Shown piece after piece: positions 55,324 through 62,847 of a stretch of DNA of 64,000 nucleotides. The stretch is from Marinobacter azerbaijanicus (lineage in GTDB: Bacteria; Pseudomonadota; Gammaproteobacteria; Pseudomonadales; Oleiphilaceae). How positions within the stretch are numbered: position 1 is the stretch's first letter; every line of letters starts with the position of its first letter. The translations under genes were made by a program, and so were the position numbers. The stretch covers positions 496,001 to 560,000 of the forward strand of contig NZ_JASSVS010000003.1 of the NCBI RefSeq assembly GCF_030250645.1, read 5' to 3'. Below the pieces are notes generated by a model. The model was not told the origin of the DNA and made no database searches. It was given only the letters and a program-made list of their open reading frames with translations.

Positions 55324-55333
55324 TACTACCAAG
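55324..55333 (+). promoter_or_regulatory. TACTACCAAG box, copy 2
   Basis: The second exact copy of this decamer lies just after the terminator and ends 129 bases before the pedH ATG, nearly the same distance as copy 1 before exaB. Confidence 0.5.
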
Positions 55334-55402
55334 TGATGAGAAAACCTGTGCTGGCGATTAATTGTTGGGATTGCTGCTCAGGCCAAGAATGTAGGTTAGA
55401 GG

Positions 55403-55417
55403 CGGGAAGAGTTCCCG
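55403..55417. promoter_or_regulatory. CGGGAA-N3-TTCCCG palindrome, copy 2
   Basis: CGGGAA-GAG-TTCCCG ends 46 bases before the pedH start codon. Arms and spacing are identical to copy 1 in front of exaA. The position close to the gene would suit repression, or activation from a -35-proximal site. Confidence 0.6.
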
Positions 55418-55462
55418 GTTCGCTGCACACACTGACAACAAGAGACTTTGGAGAGCGCAACC

Positions 55463-57238
55463 ATGAGATCGAATCCGTTCGGTAAACAGTTTACCGCCAG
55501 TGCCCTGGCGCTGGCTGTATCCCTGGGGGCCCACGCGGTCACCGATGAAGACATCCTGAACGACCAGGATACTGTTGATGACATCGTAAGCTACGGCATG
55601 GGTGTCCAAGGCCAGCGTTTCAGCCCAATGGACGCCCTGAACACAGGCAATGTCCAGTACCTGCAGCCGGCATGGGCGTTCTCCTTTGGTGGCGAAAAAC
55701 AGCGGGGCCAGGAGTCCCAGCCACTGGTAAAGGATGGCGTCATGTATGTGACGGCCTCCTATTCCCGTATCTATGCCATTGATGCGCGCACCGGCGAGGA
55801 AATCTGGCAGTACGACGCCCGCCTGCCGGATGGCATCATGCCCTGCTGTGACGTGGTTAATCGTGGCGCGGCCCTGTACGACGACAAGGTGATTTTCGGC
55901 ACACTCGACGCCAAGCTGGTGGCCCTGAACAAGGACACTGGCAAGCCGGTATGGATCAAAAAAGTTGCTGATTACCAGGCAGGCTACTCCATGACTGCAG
56001 CCCCGCTGATCGTCAAGGGCAAGCTGATCACCGGTGTTTCCGGTGGCGAATTCGGTATTGTTGGTAAAGTCGAAGCCCGCGACCCGAACACGGGCGACCT
56101 GCTGTGGATGCGTCCGACGGTAGAGGGCCACATGGGTTACGTTTACAAGGATGGAAAGGAGATCGAAAACGGCATTTCCGGTGGCGAAGCAGGCAAGACC
56201 TGGCCTGGCGATATGTGGAAGACTGGTGGCGCGGCAACCTGGTTGGGCGGCACCTACGATCCTGACACCGACACCATCTTCTTCGGCACTGGCAACCCGG
56301 CCCCGTGGAACTCACACCTGCGCCCCGGGGACAACCTGTTCTCGTCCTCACGCGTCGCCATTGACCCGGACGATGGCAGCATCAAGTGGCACTTCCAGAC
56401 CACGCCCAACGATGGCTGGGATTATGACGGGGTCAACGAGGTAATCTCCTTCGACTACGAAGAAAACGGCAAGACCGTCAAGGCCGCTGCCACTGCCGAT
56501 CGTAACGGCTTCTTCTATGTGCTGAACCGTGAGAACGGAGACTTTATCCGCGGTTTCCCGTTCGTTGACAAGATCACCTGGGCTACAGGCCTGAATGAGG
56601 ACGGCAGCCCGATCTACAATACCGAGAATGGTCGCCCGGGTAACCCCGCCGATGCCGACGGTGAAAAGGGTGAAACAGTGGTTGCCTTCCCGGCGTTCCT
56701 GGGCGGCAAGAACTGGATGCCCATGGCTTACAGCCAAGACACCGGCCTGTTCTACGTGCCTTCCAATGAGTGGTCCATGGATATCTGGAACGAGCCGGTT
56801 TCCTACAAGAAAGGCGCTGCGTATCTGGGTGCCGGTTTCACCATCAAGCCTGCAAACGATGAGTTCATCGGTGTGCTGCGTGCGGTGGACCCGAAGACCG
56901 GTGAGGAAGTCTGGCGTTACAACAACCCGGCTCCGCTTTGGGGGGGTGTACTGGCCACAGCAGGCAACCTGGTCTTTACCGGCACGCCGGAAGGTTACCT
57001 GAAGGCATTCGACGCCAAAACCGGCGAAGAGCTCTACAAGTTCAATACCGGTACCGGTGTGGTTGGTACGCCGGTGACCTGGGAAATGGACGGTGAGCAG
57101 TATGTGTCCATCTCCACTGGCTGGGGCGGCGCGGTGCCTCTCTGGGGTGGTGAAGTGGCAAAAGTGGTCCGTGATTTCAACCAGGGCGGAACGGTGTGGA
57201 CGTTCAAGCTTCCCAAAGACCGGGTAGCTAGCAACTGA
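55463..57238 (+). CDS. pedH: PQQ-dependent alcohol dehydrogenase, lanthanide type (PedH)
   Basis: A 591-residue periplasmic quinoprotein (signal peptide about 1-23, cleavage after AHA). The vicinal disulfide is in [10 protein letters not shown]. The catalytic Asp320 is in [11 protein letters not shown] and the +2 position is Asp322; this extra Asp is the accepted marker of lanthanide-dependent enzymes (XoxF, PedH), in contrast to Ser in the neighbouring ExaA. GGAGAG precedes the ATG at 55463. Its own promoter and terminators make it a separate unit, suited to inverse regulation with exaA. Confidence 0.94.
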   Translation: MRSNPFGKQFTASALALAVSLGAHAVTDEDILNDQDTVDDIVSYGMGVQGQRFSPMDALNTGNVQYLQPAWAFSFGGEKQRGQESQPLVKDGVMYVTASYSRIYAIDARTGEEIWQYDARLPDGIMPCCDVVNRGAALYDDKVIFGTLDAKLVALNKDTGKPVWIKKVADYQAGYSMTAAPLIVKGKLITGVSGGEFGIVGKVEARDPNTGDLLWMRPTVEGHMGYVYKDGKEIENGISGGEAGKTWPGDMWKTGGAATWLGGTYDPDTDTIFFGTGNPAPWNSHLRPGDNLFSSSRVAIDPDDGSIKWHFQTTPNDGWDYDGVNEVISFDYEENGKTVKAAATADRNGFFYVLNRENGDFIRGFPFVDKITWATGLNEDGSPIYNTENGRPGNPADADGEKGETVVAFPAFLGGKNWMPMAYSQDTGLFYVPSNEWSMDIWNEPVSYKKGAAYLGAGFTIKPANDEFIGVLRAVDPKTGEEVWRYNNPAPLWGGVLATAGNLVFTGTPEGYLKAFDAKTGEELYKFNTGTGVVGTPVTWEMDGEQYVSISTGWGGAVPLWGGEVAKVVRDFNQGGTVWTFKLPKDRVASN

Positions 57239-57270
57239 TCCACGGTGATATCCGATAATGCATCGGTTTG

Positions 57271-57302
57271 AAAGGGGCTGCCTTCGGGTGGCCCCTTTTC
57301 GT
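57271..57302. terminator. Rho-independent terminator after pedH
   Basis: AAAGGGGC (57271-57278) pairs with GCCCCTTT (57291-57298) around a 12-base loop, with a short T tail. The flanking A run gives partial function for the converging ABC genes on the minus strand. Confidence 0.85.
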
Positions 57303-57322
57303 TCCGGTAAAGCAGCATTGGC

Positions 57323-58108
57323 TCATGCTGCCTGATGGCGAGCCGTCTGGCTGACGGAGTCATTGATATGGGCCATCAGTTGGCGATCACTTTGCCCAGT
57401 GGGCAGATCATAGGTGATGGAAGCGCCGAAGGCCTGTGGGTCATGGGGATCATTACGAACCTTGTCGAACACCAGTAGCCGCGTGCCCAGATAAAACCCC
57501 TCCTGTAAATCGTGAGTTACCATGAAAATGGTCGTTCCCGTCTCCTGCCACAGTTTCAGCAGCAGATCGTGCATGTCCTTGCGGATACCCGGGTCGAGCG
57601 CGCCGAAGGGTTCGTCCAGCAACAGCACGCGGGGGCGCATGATCAGGGACTGGGCAATGGCAAGGCGTTGCTGCATGCCGCCAGAAAGTTCGTGCGGCCA
57701 CTTGGTGGCGGACGCTTCCAGGCCAACCGAAGCCAGCATCGTGTCTACCTTCTCCAGAGCTTCGCGCCGGGCACTGCCAAACAGTTTGCCGAGCCAGGGC
57801 TTTTGCTCCAGCTCCAGGCTCATCAGAACATTCTGGCGCACGGTCAGGTGTGGGAATACCGAGTAGCGCTGAAACACGATGCCCCGGTTCCGGTCGGGCT
57901 CCCCTGGAAAGGCTTCGCCTTCGAGAAGTAACTGACCACGACTGGGGGTTTCCTGCCCCAGCAGCATTTTCAGGAAGGTGGACTTACCGCAACCTGAAGC
58001 GCCAACGAGAGTACAGAATTCACCCTGTTTCACGCTAAGGTTCAGGTTCTCCAGTACCACCAGGTCGCCATACTCTTTCCAGAGATTACTAACCGTAATA
58101 AAACTCAT
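57323..58108 (-). CDS. NitT/TauT-type ABC ATPase under guanidine riboswitch
   Basis: A 261-residue ATPase: Walker A GASGCGKST, Q-loop FQRYSVFPH, signature LSGGMQQR, Walker B LLLDEPFGALD, switch His MVTHDLQEG. It matches ATPases of transporters found in urea- or guanidine-carboxylase regions. The ATG at 58108 touches the permease stop by one base; an upstream open frame is not used. The transcript starts at the riboswitch 5' of the permease. Confidence 0.92.
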   Translation of the reverse strand: MSFITVSNLWKEYGDLVVLENLNLSVKQGEFCTLVGASGCGKSTFLKMLLGQETPSRGQLLLEGEAFPGEPDRNRGIVFQRYSVFPHLTVRQNVLMSLELEQKPWLGKLFGSARREALEKVDTMLASVGLEASATKWPHELSGGMQQRLAIAQSLIMRPRVLLLDEPFGALDPGIRKDMHDLLLKLWQETGTTIFMVTHDLQEGFYLGTRLLVFDKVRNDPHDPQAFGASITYDLPTGQSDRQLMAHINDSVSQTARHQAA

Positions 58109-58923
58109 CAGTGGCCTCCTGCGTTGTACCACGGGAACAGCCTGCGGTTGGCAAGGCGCAGACACTGGTCGATAACGATGGCGAGAATGGTGATCCAGAT
58201 GACATAGGGCAGGATCACATCCATGGCGAGGTAGCGCCGCACCAGGAAGATCCGGTAACCCAGGCCTTCGGTGGAGGCTATGGCTTCCGCGGCGATCAGG
58301 AACAGCCATGCCGGGCCCAGGCTGAGGCGCACGGAATCGATCAGGCGTGGCATTACCTGGGGCAGCACCATGCGGGTAATGACCTGCCAGGAATTGGCCC
58401 CGAGAGTCTGGATCTTGATCAGTTGTTCGCCTGGAAGCTCCCGCACCCGCTGAGCCACATCCCGCATCATGATGGGCGCCGTACCGATGACGATCAACAT
58501 GACCTTGGAGAGCTCTCCAAGGCCGAATACGATAAACAGGATAGGTAATATCGCCAGCGGCGGGACCATGGAAAGTGCTGACACCAGTGGTGCAAGGTTG
58601 GCTCTTACCAGCGGCAGGGCGCCATTCAGCATACCGATCACCAATGCCAGGGAAGCTGCGATAGCAACCCCGATCCCCAGTCGTTCCAGGCTGGCGGTGG
58701 TGTCCTTCCACATCAGATAATCGCCGCTGCGCCGGTCTTGCTGGAAGGCCATGCGGTCGACCGCGGCGGTCATCTGTTCGAGGCCGGGAAGCAGTTTGTC
58801 GTTGGGATTCTCAGCCAGTCGCTCCTGGGAGGCAAGGCTGTAGATCAGCATGATCAACAGGAAGGGCAGTAGGCCAAGCAGGGTAGCCGATACGCGCCCG
58901 GGGTGGCGGTTGATCAGTCGCAT
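58108..58923 (-). CDS. NitT/TauT-type ABC permease under guanidine riboswitch
   Basis: A 271-residue permease with an N-terminal helix (about 12-32) and the five-helix core; the coupling loop holds LGANSWQVITRMVLPQVMPR. AGAGGAGA precedes the ATG at 58923. The ykkC RNA stands 67 bases upstream, so expression is expected to rise with guanidine. It pairs with the ATPase at 57323 and probably with the binding protein at 62848. Confidence 0.92.
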   Translation of the reverse strand: MRLINRHPGRVSATLLGLLPFLLIMLIYSLASQERLAENPNDKLLPGLEQMTAAVDRMAFQQDRRSGDYLMWKDTTASLERLGIGVAIAASLALVIGMLNGALPLVRANLAPLVSALSMVPPLAILPILFIVFGLGELSKVMLIVIGTAPIMMRDVAQRVRELPGEQLIKIQTLGANSWQVITRMVLPQVMPRLIDSVRLSLGPAWLFLIAAEAIASTEGLGYRIFLVRRYLAMDVILPYVIWITILAIVIDQCLRLANRRLFPWYNAGGH

Positions 58924-58990
58924 AGGTTGTCTCCTCTGGTCACACAACACGGCAAGTCCATCGCGGGCAACGGCATCCCTTGCGATTCAG

Positions 58991-59095
58991 TCTCCCGGGC
59001 TTTTGTCCCGCCGTGTAACCTCCCAGAGGTCGGTAACTCTCGGACCAGCCATCCGGGCTGCTGCTGTCACGCCCGGACCGGAACCCTAGTCACCC
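58991..59095 (-). promoter_or_regulatory. Guanidine-I (ykkC) riboswitch
   Basis: The minus-strand sequence holds the conserved ykkC blocks in order: ACTAGGGTTCCG, a variable GC-rich stem, TGGTCCGAGAG, a short stem around ACCTC, ACACGGCGGGAC and AAAAGCCCGGGAGA. The last block fits the guanidine-binding class rather than the ppGpp or PRPP variants. It precedes the permease start by 67 bases, enough for an expression platform, whose mechanism I could not decide. Confidence 0.92.
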
Positions 59096-59281
59096 ATTTT
59101 TTCGTTGTTTCGCCGCGCGCTTCGCGGTGTTGTCGTGAACGGATCGGGGTTTCTAAACCGTCTGTCCATACCAGTGCAGATGGCGTGCCAGCTTCGTAAA
59201 ACGGGCACAACCGGGGCGATCCGGACTGATCGGGAGCGAATCGACGCACCATTGATGTGCATGATGCGTGTGAGTGCACAG

Positions 59282-60313
59282 TCATGGCTCGTTCCTGCCC
59301 AGAAGCGACTGCGCAGCGGCAAGAATCTCCTGGTGACTCCGGGTTTCCCTGCCAGCACCTCCGGCAATATGCCCCCAGTCAGAAATGAGAGGGTCAAAGG
59401 TGGCTCCCGGCATTTGGCGGGCATCCTGCAGGGCATCCTCGACCGTGAAGTAGAGGTCGGTACTGCCAGGCATCATCCGGGTCGGCATGGTGAGCGAAGC
59501 GAGTGCGGCATTGTAGTTGCCCTGGAACACCGGGTTGTCACTGATGTCGCCACGCTGCCAGGTGCTTAGCATCACCAGCAGGTTATTGGCATCCTGGCCC
59601 AGGTGGTCATCTTCCCAGTACCGTAACAGAGCCTCGATGGAACCAAATCCCAGGCTACGCCAGAGTTCGTGGCGGAAGAACGCCTGGGAATAGGCCCAGC
59701 CTGCATATACCCGACCAAACGCCCTTAACCCTCGTTGTGGCGGGCTCCGGTAATGACCTCCCTGAAAGTTTTGATCGCAGGTTAGGGCGGCTTTTACACC
59801 TTCCAGGAATACCCGGTTGTGGGGGTAGCATTGTGCCGTGCAGCATGAAGCGAGAACCGCGCGAACCTTGTCCGGAAACAGGCATCCCCATTGCAGCGCC
59901 TGCATGCCACCCATGGACCAGCCCATTACCAGGGCAATGCTGGCACCGCCGAATACGTCATCCACCAGACGCTTCTGCAGCATCACATTGTCGTAAAGAC
60001 TGACCGCGGGAAAGTCGGGGCCGGCCTGGTGTCCACGGGTATTCGATGGAGAGGAGGACTCCCCGGCCCCCAGCAGGGACGGGATGACGATGCAGTACCT
60101 GTCAGGGTCCAGCGGGCTGTCGTCGCCAATCCATGGATGGTTGCCCGAAGCTGCACCACCATAGTACGTGGGTAACAGGATCAGGTTATCTTTTGGTGCG
60201 TTCAGTTCCCCGATCTGGTGGTAGTGCAGGCAGGCCGAATTCAGGGTCTCACCGCTGGAAAGGGGCAGGTCGCCTGCCTCGAACTCATCTTTAAGCCACT
60301 GCTTTACCGTCAT
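59282..60313 (-). CDS. MetX-like alpha/beta hydrolase or acyltransferase
   Basis: A 343-residue cytoplasmic protein of the homoserine O-acetyltransferase-like alpha/beta family. The nucleophile elbow is GWSMGG, the acid is in GSTDLYF and the His in DWGHIAGG. It lacks the markers needed to call true MetX, and members near amide or amidine genes are often annotated as hydrolases. It lies 5' of the riboswitch-led permease on the same strand and is divergent from glnT. The substrate is unknown. Confidence 0.82.
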   Translation of the reverse strand: MTVKQWLKDEFEAGDLPLSSGETLNSACLHYHQIGELNAPKDNLILLPTYYGGAASGNHPWIGDDSPLDPDRYCIVIPSLLGAGESSSPSNTRGHQAGPDFPAVSLYDNVMLQKRLVDDVFGGASIALVMGWSMGGMQALQWGCLFPDKVRAVLASCCTAQCYPHNRVFLEGVKAALTCDQNFQGGHYRSPPQRGLRAFGRVYAGWAYSQAFFRHELWRSLGFGSIEALLRYWEDDHLGQDANNLLVMLSTWQRGDISDNPVFQGNYNAALASLTMPTRMMPGSTDLYFTVEDALQDARQMPGATFDPLISDWGHIAGGAGRETRSHQEILAAAQSLLGRNEP

Positions 60314-60384
60314 TTCTGACCTCTCTTTCCGTGTAGTGTCCAGGTTCTGAATCGACCCTTTATCAATTATATATACACGCTGGC

Positions 60385-60434
60385 ATGTAAGTTGAATGGC
60401 AAAGCCGTAGAAAGAAACGTGCCAGAACTTACAT
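60385..60434. promoter_or_regulatory. Inverted repeat upstream of glnT
   Basis: ATGTAAGTT (60385-60393) and AACTTACAT (60426-60434) are perfect 9-bp inverted arms with a 32-base spacer, ending 38 bases before the glnT ATG. It could be a pair of operator half-sites, for example for the nearby TetR protein; the link is inference. Confidence 0.4.
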
Positions 60435-60472
60435 TGATTACCCGCTTCGCCGGGTTAACGAGGGGAAACACA

Positions 60473-61831
60473 ATGACAGACCTGACCGACAACCAGGCCC
60501 TGAAACAGAAGCTCGCGGATGCTGGTGTCAAATACGCCATCGCCAGTTACGTGGATATCCATGGCATCAGCAAAGGCAAGTTTGTACCCGTTGCCCACCT
60601 CGGCCAGATGATGGAAGGCTCGGAGCTATACACGGGGGCTGCCCTGGACGGCGTGCCCCAGGATATCTCCGACGACGAAGTGGCGGCGATGCCGGATGTC
60701 GGTGGCGTCGCCATCTGCCCCTGGAACCGAAAACTCGCGTGGTTTCCTGGAAACCTTTACCTCAACGGAAAACCATTTGGAGCCTGTTCCCGCAATATTT
60801 TCCGTCGCCAGCTGGATGCGGCTGCGGGCATGGGCTACCGCTTCAACCTGGGCATTGAAACGGAGTTCTTCCTGTTCCGTGAGACCGAGGATGGCGGTTT
60901 CGCCCCGCTGAGTGACCGCGACAGCCTGGGCAAGCCCTGCTACGACCCACGCACCCTGATGGACAACCTGCCCATCGTGGACGAGCTGGTGGATGCGATG
61001 AATGAACTGGGCTGGGATGTGTACTCGTTCGACCATGAAGATGCCAACGGGCAGTTCGAAACCGACTTCAAATACGCCGAAGGCCTGACCATGGCCGACC
61101 GCCTGGTGTTCTTCCGCATGATGGCCAACGAAATCGCCCGCAAGCATGGCGCCTTTGCCAGCTTCATGCCCAAGCCATTTGGTGACCGCACCGGTAGCGG
61201 CGCCCACTACAATATGTCTTTGGCGGACATCAAAACCGGCAAGAACCTGTTCGAGCCTGACGGCGATGACCTGCATGACTGCGGTATCAGCAAGATCGCG
61301 TATCATTTCACTGCCGGTGTGCTGAAACACGGTGCCGCCATCAGCGCCGTCATTGCCCCCACGGTCAACAGCTATAAACGCCTGGTTCGCCAGGGCAGCA
61401 TGTCCGGCTCCACCTGGGCACCTGTGTTCATGTGCTACGGCTCCAACAACCGCACCAATATGATCCGCATCCCCGGTATGGGCGGCCGCATTGAGTGCCG
61501 CGCCGCCGATATCGCCTGCAACCCCTACCTCGGCAGTGCCCTGATCCTGGCGGCCGGCCTGGAAGGCATCCGTGAGGGCCTCGATGCGGGCGCTCCCCAC
61601 CACGAGAACATGTACAACTACAGCGACGCGGAAATCGCCGAACGTGGCATCGAATACCTGCCCCGTAACCTGGGCGAGGCGGTGGAGGCCTTCGAGGCAG
61701 ATCCGCTGGCTAAAGAGGTGTTCGGCGAGGCTATGTTCAACAGCTTTGTGGAGTACAAGAAAGGCGAGTGGGAAAGCTACCAGAACCATGTGTCTGAGTG
61801 GGAAGTTGATCGCTATCTGAAGATGTTCTGA
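60473..61831 (+). CDS. glnT: Type III glutamine synthetase-like enzyme (GlnT)
   Basis: A 452-residue glutamine synthetase-family ligase. The beta-grasp N-domain is about 1-110, and the catalytic domain has ETEFFLF, DHEDANGQFE, GSGAHYNMS and the ATP-site NRTNMIRIP; the blocks resemble GlnT (type III glutamate-ammonia ligase). The related gamma-glutamylmethylamide synthetase GmaS is an alternative that sequence alone does not exclude, and would fit amine-releasing catabolism. AGGGG precedes the ATG at 60473. Divergent from the hydrolase. Confidence 0.88.
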   Translation: MTDLTDNQALKQKLADAGVKYAIASYVDIHGISKGKFVPVAHLGQMMEGSELYTGAALDGVPQDISDDEVAAMPDVGGVAICPWNRKLAWFPGNLYLNGKPFGACSRNIFRRQLDAAAGMGYRFNLGIETEFFLFRETEDGGFAPLSDRDSLGKPCYDPRTLMDNLPIVDELVDAMNELGWDVYSFDHEDANGQFETDFKYAEGLTMADRLVFFRMMANEIARKHGAFASFMPKPFGDRTGSGAHYNMSLADIKTGKNLFEPDGDDLHDCGISKIAYHFTAGVLKHGAAISAVIAPTVNSYKRLVRQGSMSGSTWAPVFMCYGSNNRTNMIRIPGMGGRIECRAADIACNPYLGSALILAAGLEGIREGLDAGAPHHENMYNYSDAEIAERGIEYLPRNLGEAVEAFEADPLAKEVFGEAMFNSFVEYKKGEWESYQNHVSEWEVDRYLKMF

Positions 61832-61858
61832 TCGGTTATTGGCAGTTTTACTCTGACC

Positions 61859-61970
61859 GCGCTGGCGGGTGGGAGCCCTTTCAGGGGCACGCTGTGAATA
61901 CGTCCCTGTACGCTTGACGAAAACATCCCTGTTTTCGACATCCCCTGAAAGGGCTCCCACCCGCCAGCGC
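61859..61970 (+). repeat. Covarying-arm palindromic element, copy B2
   Basis: Perfect 29-bp arms (61859-61887 and 61942-61970) enclose a 54-base core starting CACGCTGTGAATACG. Hairpins: TAC-GTCCCT-GTA and CGAAAACA-TCCC-TGTTTTCG. The core matches B1 (reverse strand) in most positions; the arms agree only in the inner TCAGGGG. It begins 27 bases after the glnT stop, in the same orientation as glnT. Confidence 0.87.
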
Positions 61971-62012
61971 TACTTCGGAGTTGCCTGAAAAAGCGAGCAG
62001 AGCTTTCTTTCG

Positions 62013-62633
62013 TTAGTTCTTACCGAGCAATGCCCAGAATTGCCTCTGGAAAAACGGCGTTTCCTGCTTGAGAGAGAAGAGCTTCGGTGCAAACAACCAT
62101 GTTTGGGTGATACCCATCAGGTAAGTATAGCTCAGCAATCCAAGATCGTTTGGATCTTCCCTGGTCGTTATCAAGCCGTGCTCCACAGCCCGCCCAACCA
62201 GATCCTGAAACAACTCGATGATAGACTTCGTTAGCGCCCGTTCCCTTTTCAGCGTGCGGCTCATGGCATCGGTCAGTTCCGTCTTGTTCAGCAGAATCTC
62301 GAACGACTGCCGGTATTGCCTGTTATTTGCCAGCAGTCCCAGCCATTGCTCGATAAACCGATCCATCGCCTCAATCGGCGTCTCCCGCATACCTGCGCAC
62401 TCGGTAACCAGTGTCTCCAACGGTTCCTGGGAATAGGCGAGCACCGCTTCGTACAGGTCATCTTTGTTCTGAAAATGCCAGTAAATCGGCCCACGGCTGC
62501 AACCAGCCTCCTTGGCAATACGGCTCAGGGTGGTGAGAGAATAGCCGTCCCGGCTAAACAGCTTTAACGCAGCTTCCAGAACCGTCTGGCGTGTCTTCTC
62601 AGCATCTTCCTTGGTACGACGCATAGGGACCAT
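62013..62633 (-). CDS. TetR-family regulator (AcrR/TtgR-like)
   Basis: A 206-residue repressor. The N-terminal helix-turn-helix holds TLSRIAKEAGCSRGPIYWHFQNKDDLYEAV landmarks (IAKEAGCSRG, IYWHF), and the C-terminal ligand domain resembles the AcrR/TtgR group. Such regulators often control RND pumps, but none is near; glnT or the binding protein is a possible target. The start is 62633, or 62624 (MRRTKEDAE). Confidence 0.9.
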   Translation of the reverse strand: MVPMRRTKEDAEKTRQTVLEAALKLFSRDGYSLTTLSRIAKEAGCSRGPIYWHFQNKDDLYEAVLAYSQEPLETLVTECAGMRETPIEAMDRFIEQWLGLLANNRQYRQSFEILLNKTELTDAMSRTLKRERALTKSIIELFQDLVGRAVEHGLITTREDPNDLGLLSYTYLMGITQTWLFAPKLFSLKQETPFFQRQFWALLGKN

Positions 62634-62658
62634 CTATTCCGTCTGGCTTGGGAGTTTC

Positions 62659-62774
62659 GGGTTGGTATGGGGGAGGCTTTCCAAAACACGCTCCTTACGG
62701 CACGTCCATGTGACGCTTGGGCTCCGCCATCCATGGCTCCGCACAGTTTTGGCAAGCCTCCCCCATACCAACCC
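62659..62774 (+). repeat. Covarying-arm palindromic element, copy A3
   Basis: 29-bp arms (62659-62687 and 62746-62774) pair with a single mismatch. The 58-base core starts ACGCTCCTTACGG, has hairpins CAC-GTCCAT-GTG and GCCAT-CC-ATGGC, and from GTCCATGTGACGCTTG onward is nearly identical to copy A2. It lies between the TetR gene and the terminator of the binding-protein gene. Confidence 0.87.
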
Positions 62775-62790
62775 TTCCGCTAACTCTAAA

Positions 62791-62818
62791 CGAAAACGGG
62801 CACGAATGTTCGTGCCCG
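62791..62818 (-). terminator. Rho-independent terminator of the binding-protein gene
   Basis: CGGGCACGAA (62797-62806) pairs with TTCGTGCCCG (62809-62818). Read on the minus strand the hairpin is followed by TTTTCGTTT, as expected for the end of the binding-protein transcript. Confidence 0.85.
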
Positions 62819-62847
62819 ACGTTTTCAGTGACATAGGTCACGTTGGC

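Noticed and set aside
60626..61960. Long open frame (444 codons) antisense to glnT
   Set aside because: It mirrors the codon structure of glnT, has no ribosome site, and the glnT protein is fully recognisable on the other strand.
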